From contig JBBDYG010000015.1 in assembly GCA_040901765.1 (NCBI GenBank), forward strand, positions 1 to 64,000: DNA of 64,000 bases. Reading direction: 5' to 3'. Shown in pieces: positions 26,388 to 35,031 of the stretch. A model generated the notes under the pieces. It saw only the letters and a list, made by a program, of their open reading frames with translations. It was not told the origin of the DNA and made no database searches. The position numbers were made by a program, and so were the translations under genes. Each line of letters begins with the position of its first letter. Within the stretch, counting starts at the first letter, position 1. This DNA comes from JBBDYG01 sp040901765 (GTDB lineage: Bacteria > Planctomycetota > Planctomycetia > Pirellulales > Lacipirellulaceae).

Positions 26388-27074
26388 ATGGGGATTCGCT
26401 TTACCTGCCCACAGGGCCATCCACTGCACGTGAAGTCGGAGCTAGCCGGCAAGCGTGGCGTGTGCCCCGAATGTGGGGCGAAAGTGCAGATTCCAGCCGA
26501 CTCCCTCCCCCCGGGGGGGAGGGCTGGGGTGGGGGCGGAAGTGCCCGCGGTGCCGCCGGCCGTTGAGGAAGGTGGAACCGCTAAGCCGCAAGCGGCGGGG
26601 CCAATCCCTCCGGCTGTGGCAGCGGTGGAAGAGGCGTGGTTCGTGCGGCCACCGGGTGGGGGGCAATTTGGACCGGCCTCGGCTGCGGACTTCGCAGCGT
26701 GGATTCGCGAAGGACGCGTCCTGCCAGGGGCGCATGTCTGGCTGTCCGGGTGGTCCGATTGGCGCCTCGCCAGCGAAGCGGCCGCCGAGTTGCCCGCGCC
26801 GCTACCGGCCGTTGCCGCGGCAACCGTGTTGCCCCGAGCCGAACCGCTCGCGGTCGCGGTACCGGATCCAGCGTTTGTGCCCGACAAGTCGCCCGCTGCA
26901 GCGCGGCCCGTGCTGCGCCGCAGGCGTTCCGCAAAGCGGCAGTTGAACGCGGCCATTGTGCTGTTGATCGTGGTGCTGATTTTGGGCGGGGTGCTCTTCT
27001 GGGTGCTCAAGCGCGAGCCACCGGAGACGGCGCATCGGCCCGGATGCTCCCCGGCAATTGACGTGTTAGGATGA
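26388..27074 (+). CDS. zinc-ribbon / GYF-like (DUF4339) membrane-anchored protein
   Basis: A 228-residue protein with three parts. Residues 1-40 are a zinc ribbon (CPQGHPLHV...CPECGAKVQIP). Residues ~85-135 are a GYF_2/DUF4339 domain (WFVRPPGGGQFGP...IREGRVLPGAHVWLSGW). Near residues 190-210 is a single membrane helix (AAIVLLIVVLILGGVLFWVL). Such proteins are common in planctomycetes and probably mediate protein interactions at the membrane. The linker is made partly of intergenic-type repeats: a GC palindrome at 26503-26523 (coding SLPPGG) and the GCTAAGCCGCAAGCGGCG repeat at 26580, coding AKPQAAG. Confidence 0.7.
   Translation: MGIRFTCPQGHPLHVKSELAGKRGVCPECGAKVQIPADSLPPGGRAGVGAEVPAVPPAVEEGGTAKPQAAGPIPPAVAAVEEAWFVRPPGGGQFGPASAADFAAWIREGRVLPGAHVWLSGWSDWRLASEAAAELPAPLPAVAAATVLPRAEPLAVAVPDPAFVPDKSPAAARPVLRRRRSAKRQLNAAIVLLIVVLILGGVLFWVLKREPPETAHRPGCSPAIDVLG
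26503..26523. repeat. GC palindrome inside the zinc-ribbon gene
   Basis: CCCTCCCCCC and its exact complement separated by one base, followed by GGGCTGGGGTGGGGG. It resembles the intergenic palindrome at 3928-3953 but lies in coding sequence. Confidence 0.6.
26580..26597. repeat. copy 3 of the GCTAAGCCGCAAGCGGCG repeat, in coding sequence
   Basis: It is identical to the copies at 25270 and 59450 and lies in the low-complexity linker of the zinc-ribbon/GYF gene, keeping the frame open. Confidence 0.75.
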
Positions 27075-27136
27075 TCGAGTCATTTGGGTGCCACTTTGAG
27101 CCGACTAGTATCACGCGGTAGGACGAAGCATCTATG

Positions 27137-27356
27137 CATTCAAGCCGGAGGCTTCATAGCCATTAGCCGGTGGTAAGCGAAGCGCCACCACCGGTACAAC
27201 GCAAAATGAGTTGAAGCACCCCGGCAGGGGTGCCGACAGACTCGCAGAACCTGAAATTGCTGCGACCCCTGCCGGGGTCGTCCGGAAAGTCAATTGCTTT
27301 CCGGTGGTGCGCTTCGCTTACCACCGGCTAATGGCTGGCAAGCCTCCGGCTTGCAT
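27137..27356. repeat. R1 repeat element, copy a (~220 bp)
   Basis: The outer arms are CAAGCCGGAGGCTT...TAGCCATTAGCCGGTGGT and their reverse complement, and inside are CACCCCGGCAGGGGTGCC and CGACCCCTGCCGGGGTCG palindromes. The same order of parts occurs at 33392 and 54726. It holds no coding frame and is probably a non-autonomous palindromic element of the chromosome. Confidence 0.75.
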
Positions 27357-27470
27357 ACAAAACATCCTGCCTTTGTCCGAGTATCGGGTTAGCGTCGTAG
27401 GGCGCCACTGCTGGCTCGTCCAGTGAAGTGACTCACAGAACTCACGTATCCAATCAACCTGGAGACTCTC

Positions 27471-28067
27471 ATGCTCACCATTTACCGTCTGCTCGCGATC
27501 TTGCTTGCATTCACAATTTGCAATCCGACCATCGCCCAGGAACCCGAAGCGCCGGCTGAGGCGAATGCGGCGGAAGAAGAACTCCCACCGCAAGAGGTAA
27601 AAGTTGCCGAGGGGCGGTTGATTCTGCAGGTGCCGGGCGACTGGAAACAGGTTAAACCGCGGAGCCGGCTGGTGGAGGTCGAGTTCGCAATTCCCGAGGC
27701 GGACAAAGACGTTGGCGAGGGGCGCATGACGATCATGGCATCGGGTGGCACGGTCGAGGACAACGTCGCCCGGTGGATTGGCCAGTTCCGCACTGCGGAC
27801 GGCCAAGCGATCGAAGACGCGGAACCTGAGGAACTCGAAGCCGGTGGACTGAAGATCACGACGCTCGATCTCGCGGGCACTTACCGCGACATGTCGCGCG
27901 GTCCCTTCGGCCCGGCGACGGAACTGCCCGATCACCGCATGCTTGGCGCGATTGTTCCCACCGACGGCGCGGGGAATTACTACGTGAAACTCTACGGTCC
28001 GACGGCCACGATCGAGAAAGCCGCCGAGAAGTTTACCGAGATGGTGAAGGGAATCGTTTGGAAGTGA
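27471..28067 (+). CDS. exported protein of unknown function (198 aa)
   Basis: It starts at ATG 27471 with GGAG about 6 bases upstream. A signal peptide (LLAILLAFTICNPTIAQ) is followed by an acidic linker (EPEAPAEANAAEEELPPQ) and a ~150-residue domain beginning VKVAEGRLILQVPGDWKQVK and ending AAEKFTEMVKGIVW. The strand/helix rhythm recalls small PsbP/DUF1795-like secreted domains, but I do not claim membership. It is probably periplasmic and lies between an R1 and an R2 repeat. Confidence 0.65.
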   Translation: MLTIYRLLAILLAFTICNPTIAQEPEAPAEANAAEEELPPQEVKVAEGRLILQVPGDWKQVKPRSRLVEVEFAIPEADKDVGEGRMTIMASGGTVEDNVARWIGQFRTADGQAIEDAEPEELEAGGLKITTLDLAGTYRDMSRGPFGPATELPDHRMLGAIVPTDGAGNYYVKLYGPTATIEKAAEKFTEMVKGIVWK

Positions 28068-28078
28068 CGCCGTGCGGA

Positions 28079-28203
28079 GGGGTGGCTGGGGTCGCAGCGA
28101 AGCGAAGCCCCCAGCGAACCCTGCGTTGACGCCAATTCAATCTTGCGAACGTGTACCCGCTGCTGCTGGGGGCTACGCCTACTGGCTTCGAACCCAGCCA
28201 CCT
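28079..28203. repeat. R2 repeat element, copy a (125 bp, short form)
   Basis: It begins GGGTGGCTGGGGTCG..AGCCCCCAGCGAACCCTG and ends with the near complement (CTGGGGGCT...CGAACCCAGCCACC). It lacks the GGCAGTAGGCAG-type core seen in the longer copies at 34260, 47627 and 63624. Confidence 0.7.
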
Positions 28204-28230
28204 TTTCCATATTCAATTTTTTAGGAGCAA

Positions 28231-28806
28231 ATGCTCGTGTCGATCGAACGGCTGTGGGCACCGTGGCGACTGGGCTACCTGGCGGGTGAAGCCGTTAGCG
28301 AACAGCCGCTCGAGCCTGCCCGCTGGCAACTCGGGGCGGAGCACGATTGCTTTCTGTGCCGGTCGGCGGCCGACTATGCCGATCAAGCCGCTGCCGATCG
28401 CGCGAATCTTGTCGTGTGGCGCGGTTCGCATTCGCTCGTCGTGCTCAATCGGTTTCCCTACGCCAACGGGCATGTGTTGGTTTCGCCGTTGCGTCATGTG
28501 GCGGAGTTAATCGATTTGGAACCGGCAGAACACCTCGAAATGATGATGGTGCTCGGGCGATTGACCACGGTGATGCGCGACTTGGTCAACGCCCGGGGAT
28601 TCAACATCGGGCTTAATCTGGGTGAGGTCGCCGGGGCGGGCGTGCCGGGGCATTTGCACTGGCACCTCGTGCCGCGGTGGGCCGGCGACCACAACTTCAT
28701 GCCCACGGTCGCGCAAGCACGGGTAATTCCGCAGTCGCTCGAAGCGCTGTGGGAAATGCTCACGACTGCACTTCGTGAACCGATAAATGACGCTAATCGA
28801 AAGTGA
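28231..28806 (+). CDS. HIT-family nucleotide hydrolase/phosphorylase
   Basis: A 191-residue HIT protein. WAPWRLGYLAGE, the metal-binding CFLCRSAADY, VLNRFPYANGHVLVSPLRHV and the catalytic histidine triad HLHWHLVPRW (His141, 143, 145) are typical of the Ap4A phosphorylase-like branch common in actinobacteria and planctomycetes. Proteins of this type act on dinucleoside polyphosphates or nucleotide adducts in the cytoplasm. The length is normal. The last codons run into a short GACGCTAATCG segment also found in the repeat families. Confidence 0.9.
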   Translation: MLVSIERLWAPWRLGYLAGEAVSEQPLEPARWQLGAEHDCFLCRSAADYADQAAADRANLVVWRGSHSLVVLNRFPYANGHVLVSPLRHVAELIDLEPAEHLEMMMVLGRLTTVMRDLVNARGFNIGLNLGEVAGAGVPGHLHWHLVPRWAGDHNFMPTVAQARVIPQSLEALWEMLTTALREPINDANRK

Positions 28807-28843
28807 AAAGAAAAGCGTTCCAGAGGTAATGCGGCAAATTCAA

Positions 28844-28948
28844 TTTAACCACAACGGCACAACGAGCACTACGGAAAATATGTCAAATGAGCATGGGTGA
28901 GTGTCCGGCCGTTCTACTTTGTGCCCTTCGTGTCGTCGTGGTTAAGTA
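28844..28948. repeat. imperfect inverted repeat of the TTAACCACGA type
   Basis: TTTAACCACAACGGCACAAC at one side and GTGCCCTTCGTGTCGTCGTG followed by GTTAAG at the other can pair with several mismatches. It is of a class found between genes of planctomycetes and verrucomicrobia, and occupies most of the gap before dgt. Confidence 0.55.
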
Positions 28949-28977
28949 TTGCACTGTTGTTATGAGAAGATGGCTTA

Positions 28978-30066
28978 ATGGACGTCGATGAACGCGAGCG
29001 GATGTTGCTAGCGCCCTACGCGATGCGGAGCTGCGACTCGGCGGGGCGGGTGCACGACGAGCCGCCGCATCCTTATCGCGGGCCGTATCAGCGCGATCGG
29101 GATCGAATATTTCACAGCAGCGCGTTCCGGCGGCTGGCGCATAAGACGCAGGTCTTTACCGGCGAGTTGGGCGACTATCACCGCTCGCGGTTAACGCACA
29201 CGCTCGAGGTCGCCTCCATTGCCCGCACGCTGGCCCGCGCATTGCGGCTCAACGAAGACCTGGTCGAGGCGCTCGCACTAATACACGACATCGGGCATCC
29301 TCCGTTCGGCCACGCGGGCGAGGAAGTGCTCGACGAGTGTTTGCGCGATCGCGGCGGTTTTAACCACAACGCGCAGGCGCTGCGGATCGTCGAGCGATTA
29401 GAAACGCGCTATCCGGAGTTTCCCGGGCTGAATTTATCTCGCGAGGTACTCGACGGCCAGCGACGCCGCGCGACGCAAGGTGATCGACAGCAAAGCCCGC
29501 TACTGGAGGTGCAAATCGTCGACGCGGCCGACAGCATCGCGTACGACGCCCACGACGCGGACGATGCGCTGGAGCTCAACTTGGTGACGGCCGACGACTT
29601 GCAGGAAGCGGATCTGTGGCGGGAAGCGGCCGAGCGTGTCGCGAAGCGGCACGGGCTGCTCGCGGGTGAACCGGCGCGGCGGGCAGTGGTGCATGAGCTG
29701 ATCGACTGGCAAGTGAACGATGTGTTCGAGCAAACTCAGTTCCGCCTGCACGAGGCGGGCGTCACTTCGCGCGCAGCGGTTCTGCATTCGCCGCGACTGG
29801 CAGTGCCATCCGCCGAGATGGACGCCCGCAAGAAAGAGCTTGAGGCTTTGCTTTTCAAGCGGGTCTATCGGCACCCGATCGTGCTGGAACACCGTGCACA
29901 GGCCACACAAGCTTTGCGCGATATGTTCGCGCGCTATCTGAAAGTGCCGGATCGTCTGCCGCGCAAATTCGCGGAATTGGCGACGGAGGACTCCCTTCCC
30001 CGCGCGATCGGCGACTATTTAGCGGGAATGACCGACCGCTTTGCGCTCGATGCGCTTCGCCGCTAG
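28978..30066 (+). CDS. dgt: dGTP triphosphohydrolase-like HD protein
   Basis: A 362-residue HD-domain dNTP triphosphohydrolase. The N-terminal RGPYQRDRDRIFHSSAFRRL, SRLTHTLEVASIAR, and the metal-binding HDIGHPPFGHAGE (near residue 103) followed by GGFNHNAQALRIV define the family. It hydrolyses dGTP or other dNTPs to the nucleoside and triphosphate, affecting nucleotide pools and sometimes phage defence. The length matches the shorter, non-enterobacterial class, which often acts on several dNTPs. It has its own upstream gap and is followed by the PIN/TRAM gene 76 bases later. Confidence 0.9.
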   Translation: MDVDERERMLLAPYAMRSCDSAGRVHDEPPHPYRGPYQRDRDRIFHSSAFRRLAHKTQVFTGELGDYHRSRLTHTLEVASIARTLARALRLNEDLVEALALIHDIGHPPFGHAGEEVLDECLRDRGGFNHNAQALRIVERLETRYPEFPGLNLSREVLDGQRRRATQGDRQQSPLLEVQIVDAADSIAYDAHDADDALELNLVTADDLQEADLWREAAERVAKRHGLLAGEPARRAVVHELIDWQVNDVFEQTQFRLHEAGVTSRAAVLHSPRLAVPSAEMDARKKELEALLFKRVYRHPIVLEHRAQATQALRDMFARYLKVPDRLPRKFAELATEDSLPRAIGDYLAGMTDRFALDALRR

Positions 30067-30142
30067 TAGCGCGCCGGTGGGCTGGTAGAATGGATGCTAT
30101 CCTTCGAGCGAAGTTCCGATCCTCACGCTTCATCCAATCTCT

Positions 30143-31201
30143 ATGCCGCTTATCATCTTGCGTCTCGTGTTCTTGGTGGTTGCCGCGGGCATCGGCGTGC
30201 AGTTGGTGCAAACGGAAGTGGAAATGCTTCCCGGCATCTATGGATATCTCGCCTTTAGCGGCGTCGTGCTGATTGCCATTGCGGTGATTGCCATCGACGC
30301 GGCGGTCCGGCAGAAAAGGCTGGAAGTCATCACGGCCGTATACTTCGGGTTGATCATCGGGCTGTTCTTAACGTATGTGGTTCAGCTTGCGCTGAGTCCT
30401 TACTTGCGCCCCGGAACCGCGATCTACCAATGGATGCCGATCCTTCTCGGGATGGTGCTCTGCTACACGTGCATCAGCGTGTTGATGCAAACGACGGACG
30501 ACTTTCGGTTCATCATTCCCTACGTCGAGTTTGCCAAGGAGATTAAAGGCCTCAAGCCGCTGGTGCTCGACACGAGCGTGGTGATCGACGGCCGGATTGC
30601 CGACGTGATCGAGACGAGCGTGCTCGACAATCAGCTCATCATGCCGCAGTTTGTGATCGCGGAGTTGCAGGCAATCGCTGACTCGAGCGACAAGATGAAG
30701 CGCAATCGAGGCCGCCGCGGGCTAGATATTCTCAATCGTTTGCGGAGCAATTCCAAGGTCGACTTGCAGATTTTCGAGCGCGAGTTGCCGGAGTTTGCTG
30801 GCCAACCGGTCGATCAAAAGCTCGTGCTCTTGGCCAAGCACCTCGAGGGAAAAGTCGTGACCAACGACTATAATCTGAACAAGGTGGCCAAGCTCCATAG
30901 CGTCGGCGTGGTGAACCTCAACGATATCGCCAACGCGCTCAAGCCGGTGTTCCTGCCGGGGGAAATGGTCGAAGTGCGGATCATGAAGCAGGGCGAAGAA
31001 CCTTCGCAAGGCGTGGGCTACTTGGAAGACGGTACGATGGTGGTAATCGAGGGCGGCCGCGATCATATCGGCGAACAGATCGTAGCGAACGTGACCAGCG
31101 TCTTGCAAACCAGCGCGGGGCGGATGGTGTTTGGCCGAGTCGAGCGGCCATTCGGCGGCGAGCGGCCTGTGGGCAGTGGCCCGCGGCCCAATCGCCACTA
31201 G
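30143..31201 (+). CDS. membrane-anchored PIN/TRAM protein (YacL-like)
   Basis: A 352-residue protein with four membrane helices in residues 1-115 and a PIN nuclease domain from LVLDTSVVIDGRIADV (Asp near 143) through VIAELQAIAD and VVTNDYNLNKVAKL. A TRAM domain follows at the C terminus (PGEMVEVRIMKQGEEPSQGV, GYLEDGTMVVIEGG). This order is that of B. subtilis YacL-type proteins, predicted RNA-binding nucleases at the membrane. All acidic PIN residues seem present. The final ~20 residues (GERPVGSGPRPNRH) are disordered. Confidence 0.9.
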   Translation: MPLIILRLVFLVVAAGIGVQLVQTEVEMLPGIYGYLAFSGVVLIAIAVIAIDAAVRQKRLEVITAVYFGLIIGLFLTYVVQLALSPYLRPGTAIYQWMPILLGMVLCYTCISVLMQTTDDFRFIIPYVEFAKEIKGLKPLVLDTSVVIDGRIADVIETSVLDNQLIMPQFVIAELQAIADSSDKMKRNRGRRGLDILNRLRSNSKVDLQIFERELPEFAGQPVDQKLVLLAKHLEGKVVTNDYNLNKVAKLHSVGVVNLNDIANALKPVFLPGEMVEVRIMKQGEEPSQGVGYLEDGTMVVIEGGRDHIGEQIVANVTSVLQTSAGRMVFGRVERPFGGERPVGSGPRPNRH

Positions 31202-31248
31202 GACGGCATTCAACCGCAGAGACGCGGAGAACAAAAGACGAACTGCAA

Positions 31249-31336
31249 CCGCTAATGGACGCTGATCGGCGCTAATGTTTAATGAACTTGTTTGCGTTTA
31301 GTTCATTAGCGATTTATCAGCGGTGATCAGCGGTTC
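31249..31336. repeat. GCTAATGG-type palindromic repeat
   Basis: CCGCTAATGGACGCTGATCG and GCGATTTATCAGCGGTGATC followed by AGCGG face each other across a GTTCATTAG/CTAATG core. A related unit lies between sdhC and sdhA (53708-53817). A short ACCGCAGAGACGCGGAGAAC repeat, also widespread in this phylum, precedes it near 31212. Confidence 0.55.
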
Positions 31337-31380
31337 CGAATTCTTTTTCGCGTTCTCTGTATCACTGTTACTTAAGATTT

Positions 31381-33351
31381 CTACATCCGTTCGACCACTT
31401 CGATTCCCAACAGCCCCAATCCCAGCTTGAGCGTGCGGGCCGTGAGGTCGCAAAGCTTGAAGCGGCTGGCGCGGACCTCGGTGGTTTCAGCGCGCAGTAC
31501 GGGGCAGTTCTCGAAGAACTCCGAATAGCGGCTGGCTACGTCGAACAAGTAGGCCGTCAGGTGGTTCGGCCGGTAATCGCCGACCACCCGGTCGAGCGCT
31601 TCGGCCAGTTGCAGGATCGCGAGCGCCAGCGCCCGTTCGGCGGGAGTGGTGAGCAGCAGTTTGGCGTTTGCAAAATCGCTGGCGGCCGCGTCGGCCTTGG
31701 CGAAGATGCTCCGCACGCGGGCATAGCTGTACTGCATGTAGGCCGCCGTGTTGCCTGTCATCGCCAGCATTTTGTCGTAGCTAAATACATAATCGCTGGT
31801 GCGATTGTGCGCCAGGTCGGCGTACTTGATCGCGCCGATGCCAATGCGTTCGGCGACTTGCTGGCGCTCGCCCACCGATAACTGCGGCTCGGGCCGTTTA
31901 TCGTCGTTCTCGCTGACAATGCGGTATGCTCGTTCGACTGCCTCGTCGAGGAGGTCCATCAATCCTACCGCGACGCCGGCGCGGGTTTTGAATGGCTTGC
32001 CGTCCTCGCCGAGCACGGTGCCGAAGCTGACGTGGACCAGTTCGACCCGGTCGAAGCCCCAACGTTTTGCGGTCGCAAAAAGCTGCTCGAAGTGAAGCGA
32101 CTGGCGGTGATCGACTACGTACACAATCGTGTCGTGTCGCCACTCGTTCACGCGGTATTCGATCGTCGCCAGGTCGGTCGTCGAATAAAGGAATGCACCG
32201 TCCTGTTTGCGGACGATGAACGGCGCCTCGTACCCTTCGAGAAAGACGCAAATCGCGCCGTCGCTCTCGCGCGCAATGCCCTTTTCTTGCAGCGATTCGA
32301 CCACATGCGGTAGGCGATCGTGGTAAAAACTTTCGCCGAGCGAGTGGTCGAACGTAACGCCCAGACGCTGGTAGGTCTTTTCTATTTCGGCCAAACAGGG
32401 CGGCAAGAATCGCTCCCAAAGCTCGCGGTTCGTAGCGTCGCCCGCGTGGAGCTTGGCCGTTTCGGCCAACACCTGCCGTCCGATGTCGGTGTGCTCGCGG
32501 GCGAGTCCGCCCAAGATCGGATCGGCGTCCACGGCGGCAACCTTCGCTTGGTAGCCCGCGAGTTCAGCCGCAGCCTCCTCGATCTTCGCTTCCACGCTGC
32601 GTGCTTGCTTTGCTCGTTGGCTGTCTTGCTTTTTGTCGCCGGTCGGCGGTGCGGCGTTGAGTTCTGCGACCTTTTTGCGAAGTTCGGCAATCCGGTCCTG
32701 CGTGGCGGGAATCGTTGTCGTTCGCAGTTCGTGGTATTCGACCAGCCCGTTCACTTGCTTATAAAGTCGCGATAGTTCCGCGACTGGCTCGCGCTCCAGC
32801 GCAGCCTTATCGACGAAGTGCTTATAGCCATAGATGATCATGCCGAACTGGGTGCCCCAGTCGCCGATGTGGTTGTCGCTAACCACTTGGTGACCGAGGA
32901 ACCGCAGCGTGCGATCGAGCGCCGCGCCGATCACCGTGGAGCGGATGTGACCGACGTGCATCGGCTTGGCGACGTTGGGAGAAGAATAGTCGATCGCTAT
33001 CGTGCGCGGGTGCGCGCATCGTTCGACGCCGAGCCGTTCACCGTCGCGGCTCGCGATTTCAAGTTGCTCCACTAGCCAGTCATCGCGCAGCCGAAGATTA
33101 ATAAATCCTGGTCCGGCGATTTCGGGCGGATGGCACATCGCGCCCAGTTCGAGCCGGCTGACGATCTCGGCAGCCACCTCGCGCGGCGGCTTGCCCAGCT
33201 TCTTCGCCAACGGCATCGCACAGTTGGCCTGGTAGTCGCCAAACTTCGCATCCTGGCTCGGCAGCACCATCTGCGCGAGCGTCGCGGCATCGTCGGCAAG
33301 TGGAGCGAGCGCCTCAACGAAGCGATTGCGAAGATTGGCGAGGATGTTCAT
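31381..33351 (-). CDS. argS: arginyl-tRNA synthetase
   Basis: A 656-residue class I synthetase that charges tRNA-Arg. The HIGH motif appears as SSPNVAKPMHVGHIRST; the catalytic core (SDNHIGDWGTQFGMIIYGYK, FGTVLGEDGKPFKTRAG with the KMSK-equivalent loop) and the C-terminal anticodon-binding helical domain (YMQYSYARVRSI...YSEFFENCPVLRAE) are complete. It is 70-100 residues longer than most ArgRS because of a charged coiled-coil insertion at about residues 215-300 (LRKKVAELNAAPPTGDKKQD...). It starts at ATG 33351. An R1 repeat separates it from rsfS. Confidence 0.96.
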   Translation of the reverse strand: MNILANLRNRFVEALAPLADDAATLAQMVLPSQDAKFGDYQANCAMPLAKKLGKPPREVAAEIVSRLELGAMCHPPEIAGPGFINLRLRDDWLVEQLEIASRDGERLGVERCAHPRTIAIDYSSPNVAKPMHVGHIRSTVIGAALDRTLRFLGHQVVSDNHIGDWGTQFGMIIYGYKHFVDKAALEREPVAELSRLYKQVNGLVEYHELRTTTIPATQDRIAELRKKVAELNAAPPTGDKKQDSQRAKQARSVEAKIEEAAAELAGYQAKVAAVDADPILGGLAREHTDIGRQVLAETAKLHAGDATNRELWERFLPPCLAEIEKTYQRLGVTFDHSLGESFYHDRLPHVVESLQEKGIARESDGAICVFLEGYEAPFIVRKQDGAFLYSTTDLATIEYRVNEWRHDTIVYVVDHRQSLHFEQLFATAKRWGFDRVELVHVSFGTVLGEDGKPFKTRAGVAVGLMDLLDEAVERAYRIVSENDDKRPEPQLSVGERQQVAERIGIGAIKYADLAHNRTSDYVFSYDKMLAMTGNTAAYMQYSYARVRSIFAKADAAASDFANAKLLLTTPAERALALAILQLAEALDRVVGDYRPNHLTAYLFDVASRYSEFFENCPVLRAETTEVRASRFKLCDLTARTLKLGLGLLGIEVVERM

Positions 33352-33391
33352 GAAGACGAATGGCTGTAGATACTCGACAAGAACATCGACG

Positions 33392-33606
33392 AATTCAAGC
33401 CGAAGGCTTGGCAGCCATTAGCCGGCGGTAAGCGTTCGCGCCACCGCCGGAAAGTGTCCCAAAAAATACAGCACCCCGGCAGGGGTGCCAGCAGAACGCG
33501 ACTATCAAATGCTGGCACCCCTGCCGGGGTGCAATTTTTCTTTGCAACGATACCGGTGGTGCGCTGCGCGACCACCGGCTAATGGCTGCCACCCCTCTGG
33601 GGTGAA
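33392..33606. repeat. R1 repeat element, copy b
   Basis: ATTCAAGCCGAAGGCTTGGC..CATTAGCCGGCGGTAAGC through GCACCCCGGCAGGGGTGCC and TGGCACCCCTGCCGGGGTGC to CCGGTGGTGCGCTGCGCGAC, then CACCGGCTAATGGCTG. It has the same order of parts as 27137 and 54726. Confidence 0.75.
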
Positions 33607-33624
33607 GGAATTTCGTAACGTTCG

Positions 33625-33687
33625 GGTGCCACTGGCTCTGCGAGTGCTTCTCAATCGTCCACAGACACTGGCAGAGCCAGTGGCACC
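33625..33687. repeat. 17-base perfect inverted repeat
   Basis: GGTGCCACTGGCTCTGC (33625-33641) and its exact complement (33671-33687) with a 29-base loop, in the gap between rsfS and argS. No T-run follows on the coding strand. Confidence 0.65.
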
Positions 33688-33714
33688 CCGTGTCTGGCGA
33701 CGGATGATCCGCAG

Positions 33715-34134
33715 TTACGCCGACTTCTGCCACGGCAAGGTCACGCGCTGGGCTTCGGACCACAGATCCTCGAGCGCGTAGAACTTGCGGGTCTCGTCGT
33801 CGAACAGGTGGACCACCACCGAGCCATAGTCAAGCAAAATCCAGCGGCTATCGCTATACCCCTCGATCCCGAGCCGATGATCGCCCAATTCTTTCTCCAA
33901 GCACCGATCGATTTCTTCGCTGATGGCGTGGAGCTGCCGGCGACTGTTGCCGGTCGCAATGACGAAGTAGTCGAAGACTGGCGTGATCGGTCGCATGTCG
34001 AGCACGATCACGTCCTGACCGCGGTTGTCTTCCGCGGTTCGCGCAGCGGCCAGGGCTAACTCCAAGCTGCGAGCGGCGCGAGTTTCGGGCGAAGCAGTCG
34101 TTCCGGCGATGGGAGACTCCACAAACTGGGTCAT
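33715..34134 (-). CDS. rsfS: ribosome silencing factor RsfS
   Basis: A 139-residue RsfS/Iojap protein, which binds ribosomal protein uL14 and keeps the subunits apart in poor conditions. Motifs are VIVLDMRPITPVFDYFVIAT, GNSRRQLHAISEEI, GIEGYSDSRWILLDYGSVVV and HLFDDETRKFYALEDLW. I start at ATG 34134 (MTQFVESP); a longer frame to 34209 has no family support. It lies upstream of argS in the same direction but is separated from it by repeats. Confidence 0.93.
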   Translation of the reverse strand: MTQFVESPIAGTTASPETRAARSLELALAAARTAEDNRGQDVIVLDMRPITPVFDYFVIATGNSRRQLHAISEEIDRCLEKELGDHRLGIEGYSDSRWILLDYGSVVVHLFDDETRKFYALEDLWSEAQRVTLPWQKSA

Positions 34135-34259
34135 CTCTGGGGGTACTCTTCTATGGTAATGCGCCGAAAAGGGAATCGGGAGGGGCGCTAGCGCATTTTG
34201 GCGACCCACCTTACAATACTGCTAAATTAGGCGATTGGTTCGCGATAATCATTAGGGTG

Positions 34260-34447
34260 TGGGTGGCTGGGGTCGAAGCCAGCAGGCGCAGCCCCCAGCG
34301 AACCCTAGTGCAAGCAGGCAGTAGGCAGAGGGCAGCAGGCTGTAAAGAACCACGCGGCGAATGCCGGATGATTATTCTTCGCTGCCGTCTGCCTGCTGCC
34401 GGCTTCTGCTGGGGGCTTCGGCTAGCGCCTACGACCCCAGCCACCCC
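34260..34447. repeat. R2 repeat element, copy b (~188 bp)
   Basis: The outer arms are GGTGGCTGGGGTCGAAGCC.. and GGCTAGCGCCTACGACCCCA followed by GCCACC, with CAGTAGGCAGAGGGCAGCAG and the facing CTGCCTGCTGCCGGCTTCTG inside. It sits between rsfS and bcp. Confidence 0.75.
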
Positions 34448-34471
34448 TTTTGACATCACCGGAGCACTTGC

Positions 34472-34951
34472 ATGAACGATAGCGATTGGATCGAGCCGGG
34501 CCAACCGGCCCCCGCGTTTACATTGACCGCCGACGATGGGTCGAAGGTTCACCTGGCGGACCTGAAAGGCTCGCCGGTGGTGCTTTATTTCTATCCCAAG
34601 GACGACACGCCCGGCTGCACGAAGGAGGCCTGCGCCTTCCGCGACCGGCAGAAGGAACTGCAGAAACTCGGTGCGAAGGTGCTCGGCGTTAGCCCCGATG
34701 CGGTCGAGAGCCACGCCGAGTTTCGCGATAAATACCAGTTGAATTTTCCGCTGCTGGTGGATGAGGACCACAAGCTGGCCGAGAAATACGGCGCATGGCG
34801 CGAGAAAAACATGTACGGCAAAAAGTCGATGGGCGTCCAGCGCTCCACCTTTCTGATCGATGCCAGCGGCAAGGTGGCAAGGGTGTGGAAGCGTGTTTCC
34901 GTCGATGGGCATGATGACCAGGTGCTGGAGGCGCTCCAAGAGCTTGCGTGA
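34472..34951 (+). CDS. bcp: thioredoxin-dependent peroxiredoxin, BCP/PrxQ type
   Basis: A 159-residue PrxQ-type peroxiredoxin that reduces peroxides using thioredoxin, in the cytoplasm. FYPKDDTPGCTKEACAFRD contains the peroxidatic Cys49 and the resolving Cys54, the arrangement of atypical two-cysteine enzymes. VLGVSPDAVESHAEFRDKY, FPLLVDEDHKLAEKYGAW and GVQRSTFLIDASGKVARVW complete the family pattern. The length is normal. It starts at ATG 34472. Confidence 0.95.
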   Translation: MNDSDWIEPGQPAPAFTLTADDGSKVHLADLKGSPVVLYFYPKDDTPGCTKEACAFRDRQKELQKLGAKVLGVSPDAVESHAEFRDKYQLNFPLLVDEDHKLAEKYGAWREKNMYGKKSMGVQRSTFLIDASGKVARVWKRVSVDGHDDQVLEALQELA

Positions 34952-35031
34952 TTGGGACAACACCGTTCAAGAGACTATGCGAACCGTGTGCCGTCGCTCA
35001 CTACCCTCCCAAGTTCGCGCGTGGAGCGCCC